The position numbers and the translations under genes were made by a program. Below, piece after piece: positions 1 to 9,689 of a stretch of 64,000 bases of DNA. The notes beneath the pieces are model-generated. The model ran no database searches. It saw only the letters and a program-made list of their open reading frames with translations, and had not been told where the DNA came from. Origin of the DNA: Cocos nucifera (taxonomy: Eukaryota; Streptophyta; Magnoliopsida; Arecales; Arecaceae). Each line of letters opens with the position of its first letter. Positions within the stretch are counted from its first letter, which is position 1. The DNA lies in the NCBI GenBank assembly GCA_006176705.1, contig QRFJ01000745.1, positions 377,925-441,924 on the forward strand. The letters are read 5' to 3'.

Positions 1-250
1 TCAACTTTGATGAGAGATAAGATCTCCTTCAACCTCAGTTGGAGATAAAATCTTCTCTGAGCTTCACCTCGGTCAGAGATAAGATCTCTCCCGAATCTTA
101 ACAACCTCAGTCAGAGATAAGATCTCTCCCGAGTCTTAATAGGAGATAAGATTTCTCAACCTTGGCTAGCGATAAGTTCTCTCCTGAGTCTCAACAGAAA
201 ATAAGATCTCTCTCAACGTCGGTTAGAGATAAGATCTCTTTCAATTTTTA
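1..250. repeat. Tandem array of a ~30-bp AGATAAGATCTCT unit
   Basis: About eight diverged copies of a unit containing AGAGATAAGATCTCT recur every 28-36 bases, near 11, 41, 76, 112, 141, 170, 197 and 225. The array runs off the left edge. The core is close to a palindrome (AGATCT). It sits in the 3' untranslated part of the gypsy element, a place where plant Tat elements often grow minisatellites. Confidence 0.8.
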
Positions 251-283
251 AATAGAAGGTTGGCTATAAGTATGAAGACCTCT

Positions 284-947
284 AGTTCTTGAATGAAAAG
301 ATGCGTTCATTTTTAATCAAGTACGAAAATCCTCATTCATAAATAAGGAGGATAGATACACAAGACACAGAGCAGAAGTCATTGTTTCAAAATGACGTCC
401 ACATCGACAATGACAAGAGAATGAAGAGAAATAGCAAGTATCAAATCAAAATGGAACACAGGTAGGCAAATGGAAGAAATATCATCTCATTCAAAATAGA
501 GTTTGTTGCATGGATAATTAGGGCCATAAAAAAAGGGAGAGAGAAGAGAGAAAGAAAAGATAAACAAAGTCTTAAGAGGGCCCAAAATTCTTAGACTTCA
601 GACTGTCGATTCCCACCAGTTCTTGAACAAAAAGATGCATTCATTTCTAATCAAGTCCGAAAATTCTCGTTCATAAACAAGGAGGATAGAAACACAAGAC
701 AGAATAGAAGTCATTATTTCAAGACAACGTCCACACCGACAATGACAAGAGAATGAAGAGAAATAGCAAGCATCAAACCAAAATGGAACACAGGTAGGCA
801 AATGGAAGAAATATCATCTCATTCAAAATAGAGTTTGTTGCATGGATAATTAGGGCCAAAAAAAAGGGGGAGAGAGAAGAGAGAAAGAAAAGATAAATAA
901 AGTCTTAAAAGAGCCCAAAATCCTCAGACTTCGAACTGTTGATCTCT
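284..947. repeat. Tandem duplication, ~334-bp unit, two copies
   Basis: Unit 1 (about 284-614) and unit 2 (about 618-947) align end to end with scattered substitutions. Both carry the same TTCTTGAA start, a shared block around AATGACAAGAGAATGAAG, a GAGAGAAGAGAGAAAG stretch and a final CAGACTTC block. The duplication directly follows the 30-bp array and lies downstream of the antisense gene. Confidence 0.85.
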
Positions 948-1439
948 GCCATCGCCAAAGATCATTTCAAATTGATGATTTCTTCTTCAAGTTCTTTTCT
1001 TTTCAGCAGACTCTCCATAAATAATTTGTCAGTCCACTGAAAATTATCCATGGACTCCTACAGTGTCTTCTTAAGACCTTCGACTTGGTCTCCGCATCCT
1101 TAATGACTTGATGCTCATACGTTAGTTGGACCTTCAGCTGTTGAAGTCGGCCTTACCCTTCTCATATACCGCGGAAAGATCATCAAAGGACTCCCTTAAG
1201 AAGGCAAGCTGCCCTGACTCTCTATCAACACTGACCTGCTGGCCATCGGCTAACTATTTTTGAAGATGAGTTATTTCATCTCTAGCCGCTTTGAGCTCCT
1301 GTTCAAGTCTAGATATTTTCTCTGCCAAGCATATGCTATAACTATTGTGCCAAGCCTCGGCATCTTAAAGTTGCTTTTGGAGCTCCGAAAATTTTTTCGA
1401 CCAATTTCATTCATACCGTGCCTTGTCGGAAGACCAAGA

Positions 1440-3931
1440 CTAACTCCCCTCCAGCAAGTGAATTTCCTCCTTCGCCATCTTGAGCTTGACTTCGAGGGAG
1501 TTGGCCTTCGTGATTAATGCCCAAGACTTTTCACTAGCGATCTTCTTAAGCTCGGCCAACTTTCTTTCGAAGTTACCTTTTCTAATGTTGAAGCTCGCAG
1601 AATCTTTCATATGCAACTTGCGAAGATGAGTGACTTCAACCGTTGCCTTTGAGGCATTCTTTCTGGACCTCTGAAGCTTGTCCTCTATCTTCTTCAGCTT
1701 CCTCTTCAGATGATGGATTTTTCTCTTCAAATTCTTTACTATAGGTCTCAGAGGAATACCTTCGGATGGCAGTTCAATGGTGGTCGAGGATGATCGATCT
1801 TGACTTTGGTCACTAGAAGAATTCTGAATAACATCCACCGTAGCACAAGTATAAGAAGAAGAAAACTCATTTTTATTTCTCAAAATATTCAAATAAACAT
1901 AAAAAGAAAGAAAAAAGTATAATTATTTAAAATTCTAGACCTCGAGAGAAATAGTGGGGGGTGAAGTCGGAGCGTTCCCTACCACCTCCGACTCCGGCGT
2001 AGATTCGGGCACCTCAACAATAGGTTCAAAGGGCTTGAGAGCATCATCAGCAGGAGAAGGGTCAGCCATAGCAGCAGATGATCCTGCCTCCTCATCAGGG
2101 ACCTTCCTATATAGGAAGCCGAGATCCAGTCCGAAAAACTTGGCAGCCACTCGATCCTCGCAAAGTTTGTATCCCTTCTGAAAGGTCTCCTAGCCAAAAG
2201 CAACATTCAGGTCACTCATTTTGAAGGAGACCTTGAACTTCTCCACTACTTGGACCTTCACCTCCAAGATCTGCTTAGAAACTTGATCCTTTAGCTCTCT
2301 AACCTTGACCTCGGCCTTCTTCCTTCTCTCCTCCTCAAAGGCCAGGGTGGCCTTCAGCCCCATTGAGGTAAGCTCCTCTTATCTAAGCATCTCCTGCAGG
2401 CCTTCGACCTCGACCACCTTCTTCTTTAGGAGATGCTCAACCTCGACGATCTTTTTTTGAAGGCGGTCAATTTTGGCCTGAAGATCCTCCTGGGATATTG
2501 GCGCCTCTAACCTCAGTTGGTTCATCATTTTGATATGCATGAGTATTTGATGACTCAACTACAGCAAATAAACTATGTTAAAAGAAAAAATCAATAAATC
2601 AATCACCTTGAGGAAGGTTCCGAGGGAATCCTAGATAAGCTATGTATGGTCGAGGTCGGCCATCTCGTCCACCACCTTGGGCATGGTTAACTTGTCGGTT
2701 AGATCCTGATAAGCTCCAGATTACCGAAGGGGTCTTCTCTCGAACTGTCACCATCATCACCAGATCCACTAGGGCACGTCTTGCGATGCACCTTCACGAC
2801 GACCCTTCTTTGCTCTTCCTCTCCCCTTCTCCCCTTTTAGTAGGAGGCTGCAGGGTTGGGTCACCAACTGGAGGACTCATGGACGACAAAGGAATGGAGT
2901 CCTCGATAGTTTTTCTGACCCCGACAGTAGGGGTGACCTTGGCAATGGCAGTGACCTCGACAGTGGTGGTGGCATTAGCAGGTGTTGCAGAGCTGGGGGT
3001 GTCTACCCTAGCTTTCTTGGTAGCAGGCTTATCGAATGCGGTACCTCTTTTTTTGCGGTCCTGGAGCTCCTTTGAAAGCATTTCAATGGCCTTAACGTCC
3101 ATCTCTACCATAAAAAAAAAGCATAATCCAAAAAGAAGAAAGAAAAAGAAGAAAAAGAGGATAGCCTACCGACTTCGACCGCATACCTGTCGGATTCAGA
3201 GGGCTAAGATTGAGGTTGAATAAGGTTTGTTCTTTTATTAGCTCAAATATCAGAGGAGTTCGGTAACCCCTAATTGTGGCGACCGACTCTTGGTCCGCAT
3301 TCTCTAATCTCGGGGCTTGGCGGATGGAATCCTTCAAGTATCCCCAAGGTGGGAGTCTTAAGTGTAGGATCGGGCAGAAAGCGAAGATAAACTTTTTCTT
3401 TCAATTATGAATAGAAGAGGGGGCATCCTTAAACAATCCCTTCTTATCGGACTGAGGAGAAATATACCACCAATCCTTAGTAGTAGGATGATGCTTACAG
3501 ATGAAGAAGGTTCGAAAAAGAAAAACCATGGGCTGGACATCGGTGGATATACAGAGAGCAAAAAATTCTATAATAAACCTAAAGAAGTTTGGAACTACCG
3601 AGATCAGAAAGATGTTTAAAAAGCAAAAAAAGACTACAACAAAGTCAGGAAGAACCCTCAATCCAGCAAGAAAGGCCTCCAGGTATAAGTAGAACTGACC
3701 TGGAGGAGGAGCACAAGCCCGACCACTCGAACCAAAAAGTTCTAGCTCATACTTGGTAGTTACCCCGTACCGAATCTTAACTAGCGATAGGTCTTCAGCA
3801 GTCAAGGAGTAGGAAATGGACCTCGGTAAAAAGTTTGGCCGAAGTACTACCCTAGATCCAACCTCGGGGTTTTTGGGGTTTGGGTTAGCCGAACTCCTAA
3901 AACCGCTAGACAAGAAAACCTCGGATGACAT
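1440..3931 (-). pseudogene. Antisense gag-like gene (Transposase_28/PF04195-type), broken
   Basis: The minus frame opens at ATG 3931, with an in-frame TAG directly upstream. Exon 1 (3931-3187) shows the N-terminal pattern of the plant 'putative gypsy type transposon' family: a PPPGQFYLYLEAFLAGLRVLP block, then F(F/I)CKHHP..KDWWYISP, then an aromatic-rich region ending in a LSPLNP motif. An 82-nt GT-AG intron keeps frame into exon 2, which starts MDVKAIEML and is Ala/Pro/Thr-rich. The C-terminal part (about 2530-1000) is predicted coiled coil, rich in Lys/Glu heptads. The frame has a TGA at 3403-3401 where a Trp codon is expected, another stop near 2796-2794 and later frame breaks. Function is unknown for the family. 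The gene lies antisense to the LTR at 4587. Confidence 0.6.
3105..3186 (-). other. 82-nt GT-AG intron in the antisense gag-like gene
   Basis: On the minus strand the donor reads CAG|GTATGC at 3187/3186. The acceptor reads TATGGTAG|AGATGG at 3105/3104, after a T-rich tract. Exon 1 is 745 nt from the ATG, so it ends in phase 1, and joining to 3104 restores the frame leading into MDVKAIEML. That phase match supports the splice over simple read-through. Confidence 0.6.
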
Positions 3932-4277
3932 CTAGATCAAGCTAAATCAAATAAAATTTCTGAAAAAAACTCAGAAAAAGGGATGGTGGAAGCCCAAAAA
4001 ATGAAGAACAGCGGTGTCCACCCAGAAAAACTTGAAGAAATCCAAAGAATGCAAGAAAACTAAAAGTCAAGAGGATAGGGATGAAAGATTGACCTAAGAA
4101 AACATGGGAAGAAGATCGGAAGGATGAAAGAGGATCAAAGAAAGATGTCGGCAGCCAGAAAAGTCACAAAAGGAACAGGGGCGAAAAGAATAAGAACACT
4201 CAGAGATGACAGGAGACAAAAGAAGAAGAAGCAAAAGCTCAAGCAAAAGCAAGAAACCGTAGATGAAGGGAGTGGAG

Positions 4278-4285
4278 TTTAAATA
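4278..4285 (-). promoter_or_regulatory. TATA-like box for the antisense gene
   Basis: The minus strand reads CTATTTAAACTCCACTC here, about 350 nt upstream of the ATG at 3931. A long CT-rich leader follows (about 4240-4000), as in plant core promoters. The arrangement suggests the antisense gene has its own promoter independent of the LTR. No experimental support. Confidence 0.4.
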
Positions 4286-4569
4286 GAAAATCAGAATCTC
4301 AGAGGAAGTTATGATTGCAAGATTCCATCAACCCCATCTCGCTTCGTGTCCCACTTGCACCTGCCACCTGGTGAGGCAATAACTGCATCATACGTGGAGC
4401 TCCGTGCTAGACGAGTTTTCGAGGGACTGCATCTATTCAAGGCATTCGACATCAAATCATAGCATCAATTTGAAAAAAGATAAAAAGTTTTGTTCTCCAA
4501 GGTGGAAAACTATCCAAGAACTTAGTCTCCAGTGGCTTTCTCGTACCTCTTCATTCAAGATTCGAGCTC

Positions 4570-4586
4570 GGGAGCAGAGGGACAAG
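4570..4586 (+). other. Polypurine tract
   Basis: The purine-rich GGGAGCAGAGGGACAAG run ends immediately before a TGTTAGAGGG LTR start, the usual layout for plus-strand priming in gypsy elements. Confidence 0.5.
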
Positions 4587-4834
4587 TGTTAGAGGGTAAA
4601 GTGGCCTTTGTCGAAGTTCTTGTCCAAAATTCTTGGTTGCCGACCTCCTCCCTATTGGGATTCATTGATCTCCTTGGTGATGGGTTCATGCTGTGGAACC
4701 TCTCAAAAGTGCATGAGAGTTCGACGATACGATCTTGAATAAGTGAAGGAGAATTACTGTTACGCTAACTTTATCCTCTGATTACGATACGATCTTGAAT
4801 GGTAGGTTTGAAGCCCATCCACGCCTCTTCCAGA

Positions 4835-5175
4835 TGATCTTCTCCAATCGAACCTCCTCTGGACGACCTTCCTCCAGTCGAAATCCTTCCAAATGATCTC
4901 CCCCCGGATGACCTTCCTCCAATCAAACCCCCTCCGGACGATCTCCTCCAGTCAAACCTCCTCTGGATGACCTCCCTCTAGTTGAACTCCTTCCAGATGA
5001 TTTTTCTTTAGTTGATCTCCTCCAGTCGAACCCCCTTCGAATGACCTCCTCCAGTCGAACCTCCTCCGAACGATCTCCTCCAGTCGAACCTCCTCTAGTC
5101 GAGCTCCTTTCGGATAAATTTTCTATGGTCGACCTCCTTTCGGATGATCTCCTGTGGTCGACCTTCTTTCGGTCG
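4835..5175. repeat. Minisatellite in LTR: CTCCAGTCGAACCTCCTCYGGACGAT
   Basis: Degenerate copies of a ~27-base unit mixing CTCCAGTCGAACCTCC and CGGACGATCT alternate across the interval, with GGTCGACCT variants toward the end. This lies in the presumed U3 part, upstream of the TATA box at 5504. Confidence 0.7.
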
Positions 5176-5503
5176 ATCTCCTCCCAATCACCCGAAAGAA
5201 CCTCATCGTCTACATGAATTCAGCCACCAACTCAATGCGAATCAACCTATATGCAGACGATCCTAAAAGAGTCCAAACTCCTCTAGAGTTGTTGTGACTT
5301 AAGGCTCTTCGCCGTCAACGCCTATCCCATCCGAACTTCAACTATTAATCCCCAATGTACTGGCACGTCATGACAACAGACACCATTCTTGACTGATAAG
5401 TCGCGACAACGAATACCATCCTCCATAACAAACTTCATATGATCTGAGCGGCCCACTACCAAAAGGTTATGACTGTCGCTATCAGTTTGTTACACGCTCC
5501 GTC

Positions 5504-5510
5504 TATAAAA
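5504..5510 (+). promoter_or_regulatory. LTR TATA box
   Basis: The sequence GTCTATAAAAAAAATTCTC precedes a CT-rich stretch. It is the likely U3/R promoter of the gypsy LTR. Confidence 0.5.
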
Positions 5511-5861
5511 AAAATTCTCTAGATACGTTTTTTCTGAGCTCTCTTCTCCTTTTCATTACTTTGCTTCTTTATTTTCTGAGCACTCCATTCTAATTGGCCA
5601 AAAAATTGATTTGAGCATTGGAGGGTCATGTCGGAACCATCCATCTTCAGTTTGAATTTTATTTTGCAGGTTTCATCGACGGCCTCGCCTTCTCTACTCT
5701 AGCTATCTCCGACATCCTCATGGATTTTCGCACCAATAAGTATAATAAAGAATACTTCCACATACCATCTCTCTCTTTCATATATCTTTTTTCATCTCGA
5801 AACTCCATTTAAGCATTGGAGGATCCTTACCGAACACGTCCAATGAATCTTTAATAGTTTT

Positions 5862-6078
5862 TTTGTGGTTAAAGATCAATTTTTAAATGAGTATTTATGA
5901 AAGTGAGACAGCCGTGTTCTTTCTTGTTAAAGATAAAGGTAAACAATAGAAGTAGCTTGATGGTTTTTGGAGTTTGGTTTATTTGATTTGGCAATCTTAA
6001 GAAATAAAAATTTATTTAGAGATTTATTTTTATTTTCCTTTCCTATGTTATTTCTCTTTAATATATTATGATTCCATT
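5862..6078. repeat. Direct repeat copy 1 (diverged)
   Basis: About 210 bp matching 6947-7145 in order. Shared blocks include GTTCTTTCTT, AAAGATAAAGGTAAA, TTTGGAGTTTGGTTTA (TTTAGAGTTTGGTTTA in copy 2), TTGATTTGGC, TTTCCTT.C.TATGTTATTTC and TCTTATGATTC-like ends. No coding potential is seen. Confidence 0.7.
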
Positions 6079-6946
6079 GTTGTTGATCCTGGTATGCCGA
6101 TGCAGACCATGTTTGTGGATTTTTATGAGATAATAGATAAGGGGTTAGAGAGCTTGTCGGATTGATTTTGATTGAGCCGTCTGATGCTCAAGTTAATGAG
6201 GATTTGAGATAGAAATAAAGAAAGAAGGAAAAACAGAGAGACAAGGTCTTTCCCTAGCTAAGGTGTCTGTTTGTTATTACCATTTTACGGAGGGCCTCAG
6301 GATTTATTTATAATCCGAACTTCACATCTTTAGTAAATCGTATCCCAACAAACTTTGGATCATATTGTAACAACCTGCTAATATGGTGCAATAACCTGAG
6401 GATGTGTTGTAGGCATCCATGGTGGAATTATTGGGACTCCATGCAAATTTAGGTGGAAGGGTTGGACTGCCTTTATCATGAGAGTGTTCTCCTCAGCTCG
6501 GATCAGTCGTTAGGTTGACTAGTTATATGATTAAGTAGAGATACCCCAGCTCTATAAGTCAGATGCTCCAAATCTGCTCATCACAACTCTCCTGGTCGTC
6601 TTAGGGATCTTGAATAGGATGCCTTGATGAGCTAGACAAATCTCATCATGCCACGTTATCTTGGTCTTTCAACGCTACAACACTAACCCTGTGCCCCCAC
6701 CCTCGCGCCCTCACCCCCGTGCACCCCAACATTGGAGCCTGAAGTGCCTTCTTCGTTTGGGTGAAGGATGTAACCATTTGTCCGTTTGCACATCACTTTA
6801 AAAGAGGGCATTAAGTCCTGAATGGTGTCCTATGAAAAATAGTCTTGACACTCTGCTTCCTAAGGCATCGCTTGACCCTTCGAGTAATGTTGTATGTGTT
6901 TATGTATGTACATACATACATATATACACTTGTATTTGTACATATG
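6079..6946. other. 868-bp segment between two direct repeats
   Basis: There is no open frame of note. Composition is less AT-rich than the flanks, and a C-rich block (CCCCCACCCTCGCGCCC) lies near 6696-6725. It could be an inserted element, or simply the spacer of an old duplication. I do not recognise it. Confidence 0.3.
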
Positions 6947-7145
6947 CATATGGATGATTACAATTTTTAAAATAATAATTATGAAGGTAAGATAGCTATG
7001 TTCTTTCTTATCAAAGATAAAGGTAAAAATTGGAAGCAGACTGATGATTTTTAGAGTTTGGTTTACTTGATTTGGCTTATTCTGAAATTTATGTTTTCTT
7101 TTCCCTTCCATATGTTATTTCCCTTCATTGTCTTATGATTCTATT
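6947..7145. repeat. Direct repeat copy 2 (diverged)
   Basis: Partner of 5862-6078. Divergence is clear, with several indels, so the duplication or flanking-LTR relationship is old. Confidence 0.7.
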
Positions 7146-7781
7146 AAAAGCATTAGTAATTATACCTTTCTAACCGATTAAAAAAAGTCCAGCCACTTTA
7201 AGTTATATGAGTTAAAAAAAGAAAAAGGTTAGGGATCCTACTCAACCAAAATCAGACACAATAATGGCTAACATTTTTCTAAATATAATATAAATTTTGC
7301 TCTTATATTCCATCCTTTTTCTTCATAAAATTTATTAATGATACTTTATGTTTATTGTTAATGGATAATTTCAAGGATGAAAAGTGAATTAAAATTTTTA
7401 AATAATTGTAGTCATTGGATATCAAAACTCTATCATAGTCCATCACTAATCCAACTTGGTCTTTATTTTCTCCCTTCTCGTTGTGCCTCACTACCAAGGT
7501 AGGATCTCGAGCTAGCGGCAATATTATAGTTTATGCATTGGCATGCTACTGACATTGTTTAGCTAAAAAATAGAATGATTAAAGAATGATAATGAAAGTG
7601 ATGGGGTCCAAGTATCTTTACCTTCAAAATCTTTCATTATAGTTATATCGCTCGTTTAAAGAAAGATGATAGAATAAAATGCGGTATAGTTGAGGCTATA
7701 ATTAAAGTAATCTATTATTACTATTACTTTTAAGGATAGAGTCTTGGTGATAAACTACGAAGAGAAAAAGTAAAGATAGAG
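7146..7781. other. AT-rich non-coding stretch
   Basis: No gene, repeat or LTR is recognised. It is the left flank of the Athila-like insertion and probably pre-existing intergenic DNA. It ends in the target duplication taaat at 7782-7786. Confidence 0.5.
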
Positions 7782-8530
7782 TAAATTGATAAGTGGTAAA
7801 AATATACTAATAAAAATATTAAATTATAAAATAAATTAAATTATTTTATTAGAAATTAATATTTTTATTAATTTTATGCAGGAAAAAGGGCCACCAATTT
7901 GAAGATCTCATTTTTCTGATTCAGATGAAATAAATTTCAGGCAAAACGGATTTCAAACGAGCCCAGAATCGAATTTCAAAAAAAAAAAAAATCACCGATG
8001 CAACACTGACGTTAGGATGACGTTAGCATTTTTCGCGACGCACGATGGACCATCTGAAGGATATTTTGGAAATTTCACAGCAAGAGGCGCGCTCTGATTG
8101 GTTGAAGAACGCGGCGGTCCATGCAACACCGGGCTCGCGCATGGTCCACGGAGGGCAATTTGGAAATTCTGGCTGATCCAACGGGCGGTATTCACTGAAC
8201 TTCGATCGGACGGCCGAAATGAAGGTGCTGATGGACGGCATCCGCAGCTCCCGATCGAGATCCAACGGCTGATATTCATCCCGACATTAAACAATAGATC
8301 AGAAGGCTTCTTTCAACGCGATCGGACGGCCCAGATTTGATCCAATGGTTGATCCAATGGCTGATATTAAATCCGACTTGATCTGGGTTATTTTAAGGGG
8401 TTTTTGAGTGATTTTTGGACCGTTTGATCAACATCTAACGGGCCAGAATTATCCAGATCTTAATTTGAGTTGTTTTAGGAGTCTAAACCTAATTTTTGAT
8501 GGATTTTGGGGGAAATCAAACTCTTCATTC

Positions 8531-8537
8531 TATAAAA
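8531..8537 (+). promoter_or_regulatory. TATA box of the Athila-like 5' LTR
   Basis: TATAAAA follows TTCATTC. The equivalent in the 3' LTR is TATAAAA at 13879-13885. Transcription would start in or just before the GA-rich tract. Confidence 0.6.
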
Positions 8538-8560
8538 AACCTATTGTTGTCGTGAGAAAA

Positions 8561-8664
8561 AAAAAATCAGATGGAGAGAGAGACAAAGAGAGAGACGGGG
8601 AGAAAGAGAGAGAGGGAGAAAAAGAGAGAGAGAGAAAGAAAGAGGAGAGAGGTAGAAAAAAAAA
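8561..8664. repeat. GA-rich microsatellite in LTR
   Basis: Interrupted (GA)n/(GAAA)n purine run, conserved in the 3' LTR at about 13912-14008. GA tracts near transcription starts are common in plant LTRs and may bind GAGA-type factors. That role is inference. Confidence 0.7.
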
Positions 8665-9580
8665 GTGATTTGTGAGAAAATCAAAAAGGATTTTTGATTT
8701 TTCTTCGACGATCAAGACATCGATCAAGGAGCCTCTTCTTCTTCGCCAAGTTCTCCACATCAAGAGCAGCAGACAATCAATTTCAACAATCAAACAGTCT
8801 AATTTCTCTATGCTTTTTATTTTATTCGCTGTTTTTGAACTTGTTATTATGAACTAAATTTTTTTTTACTAAGGCTAAGGTGTAGCCACTCTTTTGATGC
8901 AATATTCAGTATGACTTATTTTTAAATTTTATTCATGAGGAGTATATAAATCTGATCTTAATGCTTTTAGATTACTGGCCATCTTCTAATTGATCTGATG
9001 AACATAGATGTTACGGACCAAGTACATCTATGTTAATGCTTCTTGATTATATACCTTGTATTATGAATCAAATTAGAATTCATATGCATGCGGGAATTTT
9101 AGTGCGCTTTGGACGCAGCGTATTTTAATTAGAGGGTTTCACAAAACCTAATGCATTAATATTTATTTAAATTACACCTGGACCAAAGGATAATTAATAA
9201 ATATTAATAGTTTTGCTATGCCTGGACCAAAGGGTAGTGAATAAATTAGGAGACTCCACCGTCACATGAAATAAAATTAATCTAAAAATCTGAATATTGT
9301 ATTGACTGAGTTGGTGAACCGATTGCCTTAGTAATCCATTGCTCTTGAATTTAAAACCCTAATAATTTACACTCTCTCTATTTAATTAAAAACTTTTAAT
9401 TATTTTTTTTATTTTCTTTAATTTTTTATTCTCATAAATCGATCTTCTAAATAAAGCATAGGAAAGAGCTTTTCAGTACTTATTTTCCAATCCTCTAGGG
9501 ATGATACTCTACTCATTCACTTTATTACTTGATCGACTGGTGCACTTGCCATAGCTATAAATTAGCACGCATCAAGTTTT

Positions 9581-9597
9581 TGGCACCGTTGCCGGGG
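9581..9597 (+). other. Primer binding site, tRNA-Asp type
   Basis: TGGCACCGTTGCCGGGG lies 6 nt after the 5' LTR. It matches the complement of the 3' end of plant tRNA-Asp except for one base (A for G at the fifth position). Athila-lineage elements are known to use tRNA-Asp. Confidence 0.85.
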
Positions 9598-9689
9598 ATT
9601 GTGTCTAAAACAATATTAAAATTTTGATCCTAGCTTTACTTTAGAAATTTATTTTTAATTTTTATTATTAAAAAAAAAAAATTTAGTGC

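Larger units (their letters stand above)
1..5842 (+). mobile_element. 3' part of a Tat-like Ty3/gypsy element
   Basis: The segment reads on the + strand as a tandem-repeat region, an antisense gag-like gene, a purine-rich tract (4570-4586) and a 3' LTR starting TGTTAGAGGG. Plant Tat-lineage gypsy elements are known to carry antisense extra ORFs and minisatellite-rich sequence between integrase and the 3' LTR, and this order fits. The 5' LTR, gag and pol would lie left of the window, so completeness cannot be judged. The right end is approximate because no second LTR is available. The assignment to Tat is inference from architecture, not from a pol domain. Confidence 0.5.
4587..5842 (+). repeat. 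3' LTR of the Tat-like element (right end approximate)
   Basis: It starts TGTTAGAGGG after the polypurine tract. It contains an internal minisatellite (4835-5175), a TATA box (TATAAAA at 5504) and, after it, the motif TTGAGCATTGGAGGGTC, which recurs near 5813-5822 as AGCATTGGAGGATC. Such GAGC.TTGGAGG blocks follow the TATA box in many plant gypsy LTRs. Without the partner LTR the right end is a guess, near a CA at 5841-5842. Confidence 0.5.
7787..9574 (+). repeat. 5' LTR of the Athila-like element
   Basis: 1788 bp, TG...CA. It contains a TATA box (TATAAAA at 8531), a GA-rich run (8561-8664) just after the predicted start, and an extra GACGTTAGGAT-type 11-bp duplication near 8010-8025 that the 3' LTR lacks. 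ORFs called in the GA run are low-complexity artefacts. Confidence 0.95.

Noticed and set aside
1..250. Regular ~30-bp repeats that resemble a CRISPR array
   Set aside because: Units are degenerate and contiguous with no unique spacers, the DNA is clearly plant, and the position matches a retroelement minisatellite.
2642..3223. 193-codon + strand ORF with a Lys-rich end
   Set aside because: It is the shadow of the minus-strand gag-like exons and crosses their intron. No domain.
7992..8294. ORFs shared by two places (8023-8340 and 13374-13643)
   Set aside because: They recur only because they lie in the two LTRs; no protein family and no codon-level conservation visible.
8408..8668. 86-codon ORF with an Arg/Glu/Lys repeat tail (also the mirrored minus ORF at 8530-8793)
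   Set aside because: Translation of the GA microsatellite inside the LTR; the same low-complexity run appears in the other LTR.
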